DNA of 64,000 nucleotides, from the NCBI RefSeq assembly GCF_900156735.1, contig NZ_FTOL01000001.1:1178001-1242000 (forward strand), given 5' to 3'. This DNA comes from Chryseobacterium ureilyticum (GTDB lineage Bacteria; Bacteroidota; Bacteroidia; Flavobacteriales; Weeksellaceae). Made by a program: the position numbers and the translations under genes. Positions 27,172 through 36,347 of this stretch are shown piece after piece; position 1 is the first letter of the stretch; the number at the start of each line of letters is the position of its first letter. The notes beneath the pieces are model-generated. The model made no database searches, had not been told where the DNA came from, and was given only the letters and a program-made list of their open reading frames with translations.

Positions 27172-27861
27172 TTAAAGATCAATAAACGGTTTATACGTTC
27201 TCCCAATCGGAAGTTTTTTCCCTTTAATCTGTACAAAAGTTGCTGACTTCACCTCCATTTTAGACCTGGAAATAATATACGATTTGTGAATACGGGTAAA
27301 TAAAGCCGAACTCAGGCTCTCTTCTATTTTACTGATGGGCATTTTAAAAGTAAAAGTCTCTGTTTTCGTATGAATATTAATGTATTCCCTCAGACTTTCG
27401 ATATAAAAAACATCCTGTAAAATGATTTTAACCTGTTTTTTACCACTATAGATAAAAATATAATCACGCTCAGCCATTTCCAGCAAAGCATCTTCAGCAT
27501 CCATTAAATACTTGAATTTCCCAACAGCTTTTGTAAATCTATCGTAAGGAATGGGCTTCAGAAGATAATCGAGAATGTCTAATTCATAACCTTCAATTGC
27601 ATATTGGTGATAAGCGGTAGTAACAATCACCAATGGAGGATTTTTTAAATTTCTCAAAAACTCAAAACCTTTTATAACAGGAAGATGAAGATCTAAAAAT
27701 ATCAAATCTACCTCATGAATGCTCAAAAGGCTGCTTGCATACACAGCATCTGCACACTTTCCCACAAGATGAAGTTCAGGATCTCTGGAAATAAAAGTTT
27801 CCAGAATTTCAGCGGCAATCGGTTCATCTTCTACAATAATGCAGTTGTACTTTTTAGGCAT
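27172..27861 (-). CDS. LytTR-family response regulator
   Basis: A receiver domain (about 1-120) has the acidic pair VEDE, the phosphoacceptor Asp in LIFLDLHLP and Lys in YLLKPIPYDRF. A LytTR DNA-binding domain follows (about 130-229, IFIYSGKKQVKIILQDVFYIES and FTRIHKSYIISRSKM). I prefer the ATG at 27861 (MPKKYNCIIVEDE), overlapping the kinase by 8 nt; the frame also opens at 27873. It pairs with the upstream sensor kinase. The target genes are not evident. Confidence 0.93.
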   Translation of the reverse strand: MPKKYNCIIVEDEPIAAEILETFISRDPELHLVGKCADAVYASSLLSIHEVDLIFLDLHLPVIKGFEFLRNLKNPPLVIVTTAYHQYAIEGYELDILDYLLKPIPYDRFTKAVGKFKYLMDAEDALLEMAERDYIFIYSGKKQVKIILQDVFYIESLREYINIHTKTETFTFKMPISKIEESLSSALFTRIHKSYIISRSKMEVKSATFVQIKGKKLPIGRTYKPFIDL

Positions 27862-28927
27862 TGGATGTATCATTGAAATCTATAATTAATTGAACAATAT
27901 ATCTGTCGTCTTTATTTTTTACAGTAAGATGATGCTTGGGATAAAGAAGTTCAAGCTGCCTTCTGATATTTTTAAATCCGATTTTTGTGGAATACTCATG
28001 AGCTTTCTCTTCTTTTGAATTTTCAACATAATAAGTAAGAATTCCTTTTTTTAATTCAATTTTAATATTAATAAATGAATTTCCCAAGCTCTCAGAAACA
28101 CCATGTTTAAAAGCATTTTCAATAAACTGAATCAATATGAGCGGTGAAATTTCCTGAGAGGGATTGTCTATATTCTCTTTTAAATTCACAATAAGATGAT
28201 GGTAACGGATTTTCTGTATCTGTACAAAATCTTTAATATTTTCAAGATCTTTTTCTATGGAAATCGTTTTTTCAGCAGCCTCATAAATATTGTATCGCAT
28301 CACCTTTGAAAGTTGTAAAATAACATCTGGTGTTTCATCAGCCTTTTTGAGTGCCATTCCATATATATTATTTAATGTATTGAATAGAAAATGAGGATTG
28401 ATCTGTGCTTTAAGCATGGTAAGTTCTTGATCCAACTTTTCTGACTTTAACTGTGAGATCTGATTTTTCAGAATATTCTTTTGCCGGGTAATTTCAACGC
28501 CGAAAATAAGACCTACCATAAAAATAAGATCCATAAAAGAATTGAAAAATACATAACCATTAATAAACCCGGAATTCTCTTTTCCATCCAACGTTTCTTC
28601 AACTCCGTAGATATAAGGATAGATTATAAAATGAGTTAAAAAGCGATGTCCTAAAACAGCAACAATAATAATGAAAATGTAAAACAAATATTTGAAAATA
28701 CCTTTAACAGATACTTTTTCATACACATACAATAAAGAATAGGCAAGCGGAATTTTAACCAAAAGATATCCCAGCTCCAAGATAAGTGTATTCCAAAGTC
28801 TTAACTGCCATGTGAAATCCGGAAACCGATATCTGGACCAATAAAATTCAAGGTAAGCTTCCAGGATATAATAAAAGATCCAGAAAAGCAGATGAATACG
28901 AAGTTTTGATTGATAATCCGGTTTCAA
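27854..28927 (-). CDS. LytS/YehU-type membrane sensor histidine kinase
   Basis: The 357 residues have about four transmembrane helices in the first 150 residues, then a coiled linker (ILKNQISQLKSEKLDQELTM). The His_kinase box is MLKAQINPHFLFNTLNNIYG, whose His is the phosphosite, and the ATP-binding domain is LILIQFIENAFKHGVSE ... IGFKNIRRQLELLYP. The annotated start is TTG; no in-frame ATG was found close upstream. It overlaps the LytTR regulator gene, forming a two-component system of the simple Bacteroidota kind. The signal is unknown. Confidence 0.92.
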   Translation of the reverse strand: MKPDYQSKLRIHLLFWIFYYILEAYLEFYWSRYRFPDFTWQLRLWNTLILELGYLLVKIPLAYSLLYVYEKVSVKGIFKYLFYIFIIIVAVLGHRFLTHFIIYPYIYGVEETLDGKENSGFINGYVFFNSFMDLIFMVGLIFGVEITRQKNILKNQISQLKSEKLDQELTMLKAQINPHFLFNTLNNIYGMALKKADETPDVILQLSKVMRYNIYEAAEKTISIEKDLENIKDFVQIQKIRYHHLIVNLKENIDNPSQEISPLILIQFIENAFKHGVSESLGNSFINIKIELKKGILTYYVENSKEEKAHEYSTKIGFKNIRRQLELLYPKHHLTVKNKDDRYIVQLIIDFNDTSNA

Positions 28928-29006
28928 ACTATTACTTTTTAAACTGTAAAATAATAAGATTCAGTGAAATATAAAAATATAAAATCTATCAAATCATTTT
29001 AGAGAT

Positions 29007-29396
29007 CTATAAATGACGATTTCTTTTTAAACTTATCTCAGGAAACATAAGATTCAGAAAGCAGAATATCAACAAAAAATTGAATTCCATACCATTGGTG
29101 GCACCTCCTACTACAAACCATCCGTTCTGCCAGTGAACAAAATAAATCCCAAGAATAAAGATGATTATATTACAAACCGCTACAGGTTTTATGTATTGAT
29201 CTATCCAAAGTAACGGAACAGAAATCAAATGGGTAAGCTTTATTGCCCAGGCAAGATAAAGTCCGATGGGCGCAAATCCTATGGTATTCAGATATTTGAT
29301 TCCAAAATCATTGACATCTCCACTGAGAATAGAGATTACACTATGCATCAGCAAAATCGCTGATAATGCAAGCCTGAGGAATAGGTTCTTTTTCAT
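29007..29396 (-). CDS. DoxX-like membrane protein
   Basis: From the ATG at 29396 the protein has 129 residues with four hydrophobic segments (LALSAILLMHSVISI, FAPIGLYLAWAIKLTHLISVPLLW, PVAVCNIIIFILGIYFVHW, FNLLIFCFLNLMF). The layout and the GMEFNFLLIF motif resemble small DoxX-family proteins. The longer open frame to 29513 adds 39 residues of unlike sequence and is not preferred. The function of such proteins is mostly unknown; some act in redox membrane complexes. It ends 80 nt before the kinase start. Confidence 0.82.
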   Translation of the reverse strand: MKKNLFLRLALSAILLMHSVISILSGDVNDFGIKYLNTIGFAPIGLYLAWAIKLTHLISVPLLWIDQYIKPVAVCNIIIFILGIYFVHWQNGWFVVGGATNGMEFNFLLIFCFLNLMFPEISLKRNRHL

Positions 29397-29544
29397 GAAA
29401 CCAAGGTATAAAGTATAAGAAGTAGATGTTATATCTTGAATATCAACTACTTTTAATAGTATATGAAAGTTTCCTGATTCCGTTAAATAAAAAAGAACAG
29501 TAAAATGAATCACTGCTCTTTAAAATATTGTAAGGATTTTGATC

Positions 29545-30057
29545 CTAATTATGACTTAAACTTTTCTTTAAAAATTCTTCAAGTTCCTTTTCATGAAGAT
29601 TTTTGGCAATGATGATCCCTTCTCCGTCAATGATAACGTTAAAAGGCAGTTCATCAATTTCATAGGCTTTTGCTACCGGGCTTTTCCAAAATTTTAAATC
29701 ACTGATCTGTATCCAGTTGATACTGAATCGGTCTATAGCTTTCTGCCAGCTCTCCTTATTTTTATCCAAAGAAACACCAAGAATTTCAAATTTGTTATTC
29801 TTTACCTGTTCTGCATAAGTTTCATACAGCTTTTTCAACTGCGGTTGTTCACCCACACAAGGAGCACACCATGTTGCCCAAAAATCAATAAGGACCAGTT
29901 TCCCTTTTAATTCAGAAAGTGAAAATGAATTTCCATCTGCTTTAGACATTGTAATTTCAGGGGCTTTCTTTCCTACCTCAATCTTGTTTTGTGCGAAAAT
30001 ATTTCCTGAAAAAATAATTAAAAATAATACTGTAATTCCGGTTCTCATATTAATCAT
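29545..30057 (-). CDS. TlpA-like periplasmic thiol-disulfide oxidoreductase
   Basis: The 170 residues start with a signal peptide (about 1-23, ending IFAQ). The thioredoxin fold carries the active site WCAPC (C64 and C67) in LIDFWATWCAPCVGEQPQLKKL and the cis-Pro region LPFNVIIDGEGIII. Reductants of this type serve cytochrome maturation or reduce periplasmic disulfides. It overlaps the rhodanese gene by 8 nt, so the two are probably a functional pair handling periplasmic sulfur or thiols. Confidence 0.92.
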   Translation of the reverse strand: MINMRTGITVLFLIIFSGNIFAQNKIEVGKKAPEITMSKADGNSFSLSELKGKLVLIDFWATWCAPCVGEQPQLKKLYETYAEQVKNNKFEILGVSLDKNKESWQKAIDRFSINWIQISDLKFWKSPVAKAYEIDELPFNVIIDGEGIIIAKNLHEKELEEFLKKSLSHN

Positions 30058-30478
30058 TTGTCGGGTAATCTTTATCCAGCCAATCCGTTTTGATATTCTT
30101 AGGAAGATTTAAAAGTTTGGCATTTTTAAAGCCCATTTCCATTAATAAATTGAATGCCGGACGAATATTCGGACACTTTACAAAAGGACAGCAACCACAA
30201 TAGATGACAATTTCCCTGTTTTTAGAAATATCTTTAAGATAATTTCTTAATTTTTCCAGATTTTCAGGCTCATGAGTTGGTCCAATATCTACAGAACCTT
30301 TGATAATGGCTTCAGGACCTACGGAAATAATCAATAAATCCTTGGTTTTGTTCTTTACAATTCTTGATGCCAATAATGCCGGATCCATCAACTGGCTTTC
30401 TTTCCATGGATTTTGTGTCTGCTGTGCCTGTCCAAAAATGGAACAAACAAAACAAACCATGATAAACAAATACTTCAT
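30050..30478 (-). CDS. Secreted rhodanese-like protein with a cysteine-rich active loop
   Basis: From the ATG at 30478 the protein has 142 residues; the frame opens earlier with a GTG at 30493. A signal peptide (MKYLFIMVCFVCSIFGQAQ) precedes a rhodanese fold. The active loop reads VIYCGCCPFVKCPN: the expected catalytic Cys is followed at +2, +3 and +8 by three more cysteines. This is unlike the usual CxxGxR loop and suggests disulfide chemistry or metal binding rather than simple sulfur transfer. It is coupled to the TlpA gene, which could keep these cysteines reduced. Confidence 0.88.
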   Translation of the reverse strand: MKYLFIMVCFVCSIFGQAQQTQNPWKESQLMDPALLASRIVKNKTKDLLIISVGPEAIIKGSVDIGPTHEPENLEKLRNYLKDISKNREIVIYCGCCPFVKCPNIRPAFNLLMEMGFKNAKLLNLPKNIKTDWLDKDYPTND

Positions 30479-30563
30479 ACTTCTATTTTTCACAAATATA
30501 TAAATGATTTATTGAACAATAAAAGGCTGTATACGTGTGTTTTTGCACTATCACGAGAAATTT

Positions 30564-30839
30564 TTATATATTTCTATTCTTTTTAGGAGTAATGTGAATC
30601 ACGTTGGACGCTCCCGGTTCTATTACAAACTGAGTACCAGAGCCTCTCTCCTGTTCACGTCCTTGAATTGCAGAACCTGTAGTGAGTGTTAATTTCCCTT
30701 TAAAAACAGGATGTGGTGGTATCAGTGATATTTCTATTTCCTCTTCCTCCAGTTGTATGATAATTGATGTAGCTTCAATACTGTGGCGGCTTCCATCTTC
30801 AGCGATTATAAATGCGGGGTATTGTTTCAAATCTTTCAT
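30564..30839 (-). CDS. Conserved-looking small protein, unknown function
   Basis: The 91-residue product starts MKDLKQYPAFIIAEDG and is beta-rich with an acidic patch (IIIQLEEEEIEIS), ending in a basic tail (ITPKKNRNI). There is no signal peptide or membrane segment, and I recognise no family. The ATG at 30839 is chosen because a perfect TATCTTTG -7 box lies at 30858-30865, which would fall inside any longer version. It is divergent from the SUKH-like gene. Confidence 0.65.
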   Translation of the reverse strand: MKDLKQYPAFIIAEDGSRHSIEATSIIIQLEEEEIEISLIPPHPVFKGKLTLTTGSAIQGREQERGSGTQFVIEPGASNVIHITPKKNRNI

Positions 30840-30857
30840 TGAGATAATGATTTTTAA

Positions 30858-30865
30858 CAAAGATA
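30858..30865 (-). promoter_or_regulatory. -7 box of the small unknown gene
   Basis: On the minus strand TATCTTTG matches TAnnTTTG, 18 nt upstream of the ATG at 30839. It decides the start of that gene. Confidence 0.55.
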
Positions 30866-30954
30866 AAATTTCAGATGATTTCCATTTTTGTATTTTAGCC
30901 TTAAAAATGAGTCATAGTCTATGATTTATGATAATTTAAAAGTATTTCTTCCTT

Positions 30955-32067
30955 ATGAAAATCAGTATTCCTGACCATTGGTCAAATTTTATAAAGATTT
31001 TTACCAAAAAACATAATGAAACCATCATTTATGATGTGGTACGTGTTTTTCGGAATGAAGAAGAGATTCAGGAACGTTATGATACCTATGAATTTGAAGA
31101 CTTTCTTCCTGAATATATTCCTATTGCAGATGATTCTGGTGGACAGGTTGCTGTGATTTCAAAAAATAATAAGGATACAAAGGTTTATTTAACTTCCTAC
31201 GGGGTATTACAGGAAGAATATCTTGAAGTTTTAGACCGTGATTTATTACACTGGATGCAGCGTAAATTTCCTTTTGAAAACCAAAAGAATGTATTATCTG
31301 AGATTGATATTGAGAAACGGAAAAATGAAAATACTCTTTTGCTAGAGCAAATATCTTCCTTTACGGATATTACAGAATTCTTAAAAAAAGCCATTGTTAT
31401 TGAAGGAATTGCATTGCCGGAATATTACGCATCTATTGAACATATTTATTATTTCCAGGATGGTTATCATTATAACTCAGTGGAAAATAAAGACTTGGTA
31501 AGCGATAAACCCGGAGGTTTTAAATCAAATTGGATCGTACTAGCAACTAATTATTTTGCTGATCCTTTTTTTATAGATTTAAATGAAGCTGAACAAATGT
31601 TTCCTGTGTATTTTGCTTATCACGGACAAGGACATTGGGAGCCTTTAAAAATAACTGATAGCCTTGAAATATTTCAGAAAAAACTGGAAGACATTCAAAA
31701 TATTAGATATGATAAGACAACGTTGATCAATTATTTTGATGAAAATATAGATCCTGAAAATCTTTTTTGGAAGGATGTTTATCTTACGATCGAGGATGAA
31801 AGTGTTTTAGATTGGGAAGAGATAAAGCAGGAATCTTTTGACTCAAATGGCTCCAAAGTAAATTTATACATCACAGATACCGGACCTAATAAAATGAAGA
31901 TCATTACCCTTTTGAAAAAAGAGCTCAATATTTCCGGATCGGAAGCCCTTAAATTGAGTAAATCACCGCGAATATTCTTCAGAACAGGATACAGCAAATG
32001 GTTAGAAAAGACATCCAAAGAACTGGAAGATCTTGGAGCTCAGGTAGAATTTGAAATACTGGATTAA
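30955..32067 (+). CDS. SUKH (SMI1/KNR4)-like protein with C-terminal ribosomal L7/L12-like domain
   Basis: The protein has 370 residues and no signal peptide. Residues about 20-100 (YEFEDFLPEYIPIADDSGGQVAVI ... VYLTSYGVLQEEYLEVL) have the SUKH pattern. A second SUKH-like segment lies at about 180-260 (NWIVLATNYFADPFFIDL, FPVYFAYHGQGHWEPLKITDSLEIF). Residues about 300-370 (NKMKIITLLKKELNISGSEALKLSKS ... LEDLGAQVEFEI) follow the helix-helix-strand order of the L7/L12 C-terminal domain. SUKH proteins often give immunity to contact-dependent nuclease toxins or act as scaffolds. No toxin gene is adjacent. Function is unknown; the domain calls are by pattern only. Confidence 0.7.
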   Translation: MKISIPDHWSNFIKIFTKKHNETIIYDVVRVFRNEEEIQERYDTYEFEDFLPEYIPIADDSGGQVAVISKNNKDTKVYLTSYGVLQEEYLEVLDRDLLHWMQRKFPFENQKNVLSEIDIEKRKNENTLLLEQISSFTDITEFLKKAIVIEGIALPEYYASIEHIYYFQDGYHYNSVENKDLVSDKPGGFKSNWIVLATNYFADPFFIDLNEAEQMFPVYFAYHGQGHWEPLKITDSLEIFQKKLEDIQNIRYDKTTLINYFDENIDPENLFWKDVYLTIEDESVLDWEEIKQESFDSNGSKVNLYITDTGPNKMKIITLLKKELNISGSEALKLSKSPRIFFRTGYSKWLEKTSKELEDLGAQVEFEILD

Positions 32068-32185
32068 AATATCTGTATTTTTTATTTAAATTATTTATTT
32101 AATATTTCCTGATGTGTTTTTTTATGTGGAATACAAATATTTTACACTTTTATATAAAGTATTGTGAATAAAAAACACCTTTATC

Positions 32186-33865
32186 ATGGAAGAAAAATTC
32201 CAGCCAGATGCTATTATTATAGGAACCGGATTGGCAGGGCTTACTGCAGCGATGGAAATTACCAATGTCGGTAAAAAAGTACTGTTACTGGATCAGGAAA
32301 CTGAACAGAATATCGGCGGACAGGCATTTTGGTCTTTTGGTGGACTTTTTCTGATTAATTCTCCCCAACAACGGAGAATGGGGATTAAAGACTCTTATGA
32401 ACTCGCATTGCAGGATTGGAAAGGTACAGCAGGTTTCGACCGTGAAGAAGATTATTGGCCCCGAAAATGGGCAGAAGCCTATCTGAAATTTGCGGCAGGA
32501 GAAAAATACGAATACATTTCTAAATTGGGAATCAAGCTGATGTTTATGGTTGGCTGGGCAGAACGTGGCGACGGTTCAGCAAATGGTCATGGAAATTCTG
32601 TACCTCGTTTTCATGTAAGCTGGGGAACCGGAACCGGTGTGGTGAAACCTTTTGTGGAAAAGGCATATCAGGCAAGAGAAAAAGGACTGTTACAGATGAA
32701 TTTCAGGCATAGAGTAACTGAATTCATTATAGAAAATGGTAAAATAACAGGTCTTAAAGGAGACATTCTTGAAGATGATACTAAAGAAAGAGGTGCTGCG
32801 ACCAATCGGAATATCATCTCCCAGTTTGAATACTTTGCACCTCATATTATTATTGCATCAGGAGGAATTGGTGCCAATCATGAATTGGTAAGAAAAAACT
32901 GGCCCGAAAGATTGGGAAAAGCACCCGAAAATATGGTGTGTGGTGTTCCTGATTACGTAGACGGAAAAATGATAGGAATCGCTGAAAATGCAGGAGCAGA
33001 CATCATCAATCGAGATCGCATGTGGCATTATACAGAAGGGATTCAAAACTGGAACCCGATCTGGTCTAATCATGGGATTAGAATACTTCCCGGACCGTCT
33101 TCCTTGTGGTTTGATGCAAAAGGTAATCGCCTTCCCGCTCCTTTCCTTCCAGGATTTGATACGTTGGGAACTTTAAAATACATACAGGATACGGGATATT
33201 CTTATTCCTGGTTTATTCTTACTCAAAAAATCATTAAAAAAGAATTTGCGCTCTCAGGTTCAGAGCAGAATCCGGATATTACCAATAAAGACTATGCGCT
33301 TTTTCTGAAAAGAATCTTTGGTAAAAAAGCTCCGGGTCCTGTAGAAGCTTTTAAGGAACATGGAAAAGACTTTATTGTTTCGGATAATCTAAAAGATCTT
33401 GTAGAAAAAATGAATTTGCTGTCGGGTGATCATCTGTTGAATTACGAAAAGATAAAATCCCAAATTGAAGCCAGAGACAGAGAACTGGATAATAAATTTT
33501 CAAAGGATACCCAAATTAATTATATCAGAAGTACAAGAAGTTATTTAGGTGATAAACTTGGAAGAGTTGCCGCTCCACATAAAATATTATCTCCGGAAAA
33601 CGGACCTTTGATTGCGGTACGTCTTAATATTTTAACCAGAAAAACATTAGGCGGAATAAAAACAAATCTTGACGGACAAGTTTTAAGAGAAGATGAAACA
33701 ATTATTGAAGGACTTTTTGCAGCAGGTGAAGTAGCAGGTTTTGGCGGTGGCGGAATGCATGGCTATCGAGCATTAGAAGGAACATTTCTAGGTGGCTGTA
33801 TCTTCTCCGGAATGAAAGCTGGAAAATATATTGCCGGATTAAAAAAAGAAAACACAAACATATAA
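32186..33865 (+). CDS. FAD-dependent dehydrogenase of the fumarate reductase / 3-ketosteroid dehydrogenase-like group
   Basis: The 559 residues carry an N-terminal FAD-binding motif AIIIGTGLAGLTAAMEI (about 9-25), a second flavin motif IIASGGIGANHELV, and the C-terminal FAAGEVAGFGGGGMHGYRALEGTFLGGCIFSG that closes the FAD domain. It looks like the stand-alone FAD-binding dehydrogenase group with no iron-sulfur partner. The substrate is not predictable. The SDR gene follows 6 nt later, so the two probably act on the same or successive substrates. Confidence 0.88.
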   Translation: MEEKFQPDAIIIGTGLAGLTAAMEITNVGKKVLLLDQETEQNIGGQAFWSFGGLFLINSPQQRRMGIKDSYELALQDWKGTAGFDREEDYWPRKWAEAYLKFAAGEKYEYISKLGIKLMFMVGWAERGDGSANGHGNSVPRFHVSWGTGTGVVKPFVEKAYQAREKGLLQMNFRHRVTEFIIENGKITGLKGDILEDDTKERGAATNRNIISQFEYFAPHIIIASGGIGANHELVRKNWPERLGKAPENMVCGVPDYVDGKMIGIAENAGADIINRDRMWHYTEGIQNWNPIWSNHGIRILPGPSSLWFDAKGNRLPAPFLPGFDTLGTLKYIQDTGYSYSWFILTQKIIKKEFALSGSEQNPDITNKDYALFLKRIFGKKAPGPVEAFKEHGKDFIVSDNLKDLVEKMNLLSGDHLLNYEKIKSQIEARDRELDNKFSKDTQINYIRSTRSYLGDKLGRVAAPHKILSPENGPLIAVRLNILTRKTLGGIKTNLDGQVLREDETIIEGLFAAGEVAGFGGGGMHGYRALEGTFLGGCIFSGMKAGKYIAGLKKENTNI

Positions 33866-33871
33866 TTTTTC

Positions 33872-34678
33872 ATGATGAATAATTATTACAATGATAAAGT
33901 GATCTGGATTACTGGAGCATCATCTGGAATTGGAGAAGCACTGGTAAGAGAGCTGGTGAAAAGCAGTAATGCTAAAATTATTCTTTCTTCAAGAAATGAA
34001 GAACAGCTATATGAAGTAGCAGAAAGTGCCGGACTTACTGTAAATCAATATGCAGTAATCCCATTAGATTTAAAAAGCTATAAAGATATGCCCGATATTG
34101 CAGCGAAGGCAATAGGAACGTTTGGGAAAATTGATATTCTTATCAATAATGCAGGATTATCTCAACGTTCGCTGGCAATGGAAACGGATATAGAAGTTGA
34201 TAAACGTTTGATGGACATTGACTTCATAGGAACTGTAGCATTGACAAAAGCCGTTGTTCCTTATATGATTAAAAATAATGGCGGACAGATTGCTGTCGTT
34301 TCAAGTTTAATGGGAGTTTTCGGAGCACCTATGCGTAGTGGTTATGCTGCTGCAAAACATGCTCTTCACGGCTTTTTTGATGCTTTGCGTGCAGAATTAT
34401 ATGCTCAAAATATTTTGATTACGATCATCTGCCCAGGATTTATACAAACCAATGTGTCTATAAATGCTATTGTAGGTGATGGTTCTACACAGGGAACTAT
34501 GGATGATGCCACCAATAAAGGAATGCCTGTAGATATTTTCGCCAAAAAAATGCTGTCTGCTATTGAAAAAAAGAAATATCAGAAAGCTATTGGCGGTAAA
34601 GAAGTATTGGGCGTTTATCTGAAAAGATTCTTTCCTTCCCTATTGGCAAAAATTGTGCGAAAAGCAAAAGTGGTATGA
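33872..34678 (+). CDS. Short-chain dehydrogenase/reductase
   Basis: This classical SDR of 268 residues has the cofactor motif WITGASSGIGEALVREL (TGxxxGxG), INNAGLSQRS (NNAG), catalytic Ser in IAVVSSLMGVFG and YxxxK in GYAAAKHALHG. The SSR after the first strands favours NADP. The C-terminal stretch KRFFPSLLAKIVRKAKVV is amphipathic and basic, as in membrane-associated SDRs. It is co-transcribed with the FAD dehydrogenase. The substrate is unknown. Confidence 0.92.
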   Translation: MMNNYYNDKVIWITGASSGIGEALVRELVKSSNAKIILSSRNEEQLYEVAESAGLTVNQYAVIPLDLKSYKDMPDIAAKAIGTFGKIDILINNAGLSQRSLAMETDIEVDKRLMDIDFIGTVALTKAVVPYMIKNNGGQIAVVSSLMGVFGAPMRSGYAAAKHALHGFFDALRAELYAQNILITIICPGFIQTNVSINAIVGDGSTQGTMDDATNKGMPVDIFAKKMLSAIEKKKYQKAIGGKEVLGVYLKRFFPSLLAKIVRKAKVV

Positions 34679-34700
34679 ATAATACATTTTATAACAGAAA

Positions 34701-34724
34701 AACCACACTTCAAGTGTGGTTTTT
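34701..34724. terminator. Bidirectional terminator between the SDR and propeller genes
   Basis: AACCACACTT and AAGTGTGGTT form a 10-bp stem around a single C, with TTTT after it on the plus strand and A-rich sequence before it, which gives T's on the other strand. It serves two convergent genes. Confidence 0.85.
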
Positions 34725-34745
34725 GTCTGCTATTTTTAGTATAAA

Positions 34746-36347
34746 TTATTCAATAATGAATTTTTTAGTCGCTTTTTGTGTACCACCAATTACATTCAGG
34801 AAATAAACTCCTTTTTCAAGGTGAGTTGTATTAATTTTAGTATTTAATCCTTCTAATTTCTGTTGATGAACTGTTTTTCCTAACATATCTGTAATGGTTA
34901 TATTCATAGAAGGAGTAAAATAATCAAGTTTTAAAGTTACATGATCTTTTGCCGGATTAGGGAAAACATTAGCTGTAACGGAAGCTTTTTTCGAGACTTC
35001 ATTAGTAGACAAATTTTCCGGAGCAAGTTTTACTACCCAAATATCAGTATCTCCATGATTCCCACTTACGTCTCCGTTGTTTGATTTGGAGTTCCCTGCA
35101 ATTATATAACCACCATCTGTGGTTTGAATAACAGAGGAAGCTTCATCACTTTCTGATCCTCCCAGACATTTTTGCCACTGAATATTTCCTGTTGCATTGA
35201 GTTTTACAGCCCAATAATCAAAAGAAAGAGGCGCTTCTCCAGGACCTGTATTTGTAGGAGTATGATATCCTGTTACATCACCATCGGTTGAAAGAGTATT
35301 TCCTACTACCATATATCCGCCATCAGAGGATTGGATAATAGAAAATGCTTGATCTAATTTTGTTCCACCCAACGCTTTTTGCCATTGAAGATTTCCTGCT
35401 TCATTTATTTTTACAACCCAGGCATCCGTTCCACCGTGATTTCCCGTTACATCTCCATCAGTAGAAAATGATTGACCTGCTATAATATATCCACCATCTG
35501 AAGTGGCTACCATAGAATATGCTAAATCTGGATATAATCCTCCAAAAGATTTTTTCCAAAAAACAACACCACCATCAGAATTTAATCTTAAGATCCAAAA
35601 ATCTGCGTTGCCATGATTTCCTGTTATATCACCAGTATTTCCTTCAGCAAATCCGGAAACGGCATATCCGCCATCACTGGTCTGAACAATGGAAGTCGCT
35701 CTGTCATCTGCGAGTCCACCGAAAGATTTTTTCCATTGGATATTTCCATCAGAATTTATTTTTACGATCCAGTAATCAATATAACCTTTATTTCCTGCTA
35801 TATCGCCATTATTTGACTTAGAATGTCCCGCAAAAACATATCCGCCGTCTGTTGTTGGAATTATTTTATCGATCCAGTCATCGTCTGTTCCGCCGAAAGT
35901 TTTTTTCCAGTGAATAACTCCTGCGTCAGAATTTAATTTTAAAACCCATCCATCATCATACCCGTGATTTCCTGTTACATCACCATTGTTCGAACCTGTA
36001 GCTCCAGCAACCACATATCCCCCATCTGCAGTCTGAATGATGGAACGTGCAAAGTCGTTTTCTGTTCCTCCTAAAGATTTTTGCCATTGAAGGTTTCCTG
36101 TTGGATTTAATTTTACAAGCCAGTAATCATAATTTCCGTGGTTTCCGGTTACATTGCCATTGTTTGAAGTAGAACTCCCGGCAACCATATACCCGCCATC
36201 AGCAGTTTGAATAATAGAATTTGCATATTCTTTTCCTGTACCACCCAGAGATTTTTGCCATTCTATAGCCGGAGCTTGTGCCATACTAAAGCCTGAAAAA
36301 AAGATACCTGCCAAAACGGGGATCGTTTTTTTGTAATTGAATTTCAT
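34746..36347 (-). CDS. Secreted seven-repeat beta-propeller protein with T9SS sorting domain
   Basis: The 533 residues have a signal peptide (about 1-22, ending FSMAQ). Seven repeats of about 55-65 residues follow, each with an LGGT/FGG start, a (S)IIQTxDGGYxxAG centre and a DxWxVKLNxxGNIQW end; glycine- and asparagine-rich turns (NNGDVTGNHG) join them. Seven such units suggest a seven-bladed propeller. The C-terminus FPNPAKDHVTLKLDYF ... KKFIIE is a type A T9SS signal. It should be surface exposed or secreted. No catalytic motif is seen; its role may be adhesion or binding. Confidence 0.9.
   Translation of the reverse strand: MKFNYKKTIPVLAGIFFSGFSMAQAPAIEWQKSLGGTGKEYANSIIQTADGGYMVAGSSTSNNGNVTGNHGNYDYWLVKLNPTGNLQWQKSLGGTENDFARSIIQTADGGYVVAGATGSNNGDVTGNHGYDDGWVLKLNSDAGVIHWKKTFGGTDDDWIDKIIPTTDGGYVFAGHSKSNNGDIAGNKGYIDYWIVKINSDGNIQWKKSFGGLADDRATSIVQTSDGGYAVSGFAEGNTGDITGNHGNADFWILRLNSDGGVVFWKKSFGGLYPDLAYSMVATSDGGYIIAGQSFSTDGDVTGNHGGTDAWVVKINEAGNLQWQKALGGTKLDQAFSIIQSSDGGYMVVGNTLSTDGDVTGYHTPTNTGPGEAPLSFDYWAVKLNATGNIQWQKCLGGSESDEASSVIQTTDGGYIIAGNSKSNNGDVSGNHGDTDIWVVKLAPENLSTNEVSKKASVTANVFPNPAKDHVTLKLDYFTPSMNITITDMLGKTVHQQKLEGLNTKINTTHLEKGVYFLNVIGGTQKATKKFIIE

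Noticed and set aside
29397..29513. Upstream extension of the DoxX-like protein
   Set aside because: The extra 39 residues are polar and break the membrane topology; the inner ATG begins a typical membrane segment.
35519..35821. Plus-strand frames within the propeller gene
   Set aside because: They repeat with the coding repeats of the minus-strand gene and are its antisense shadows.
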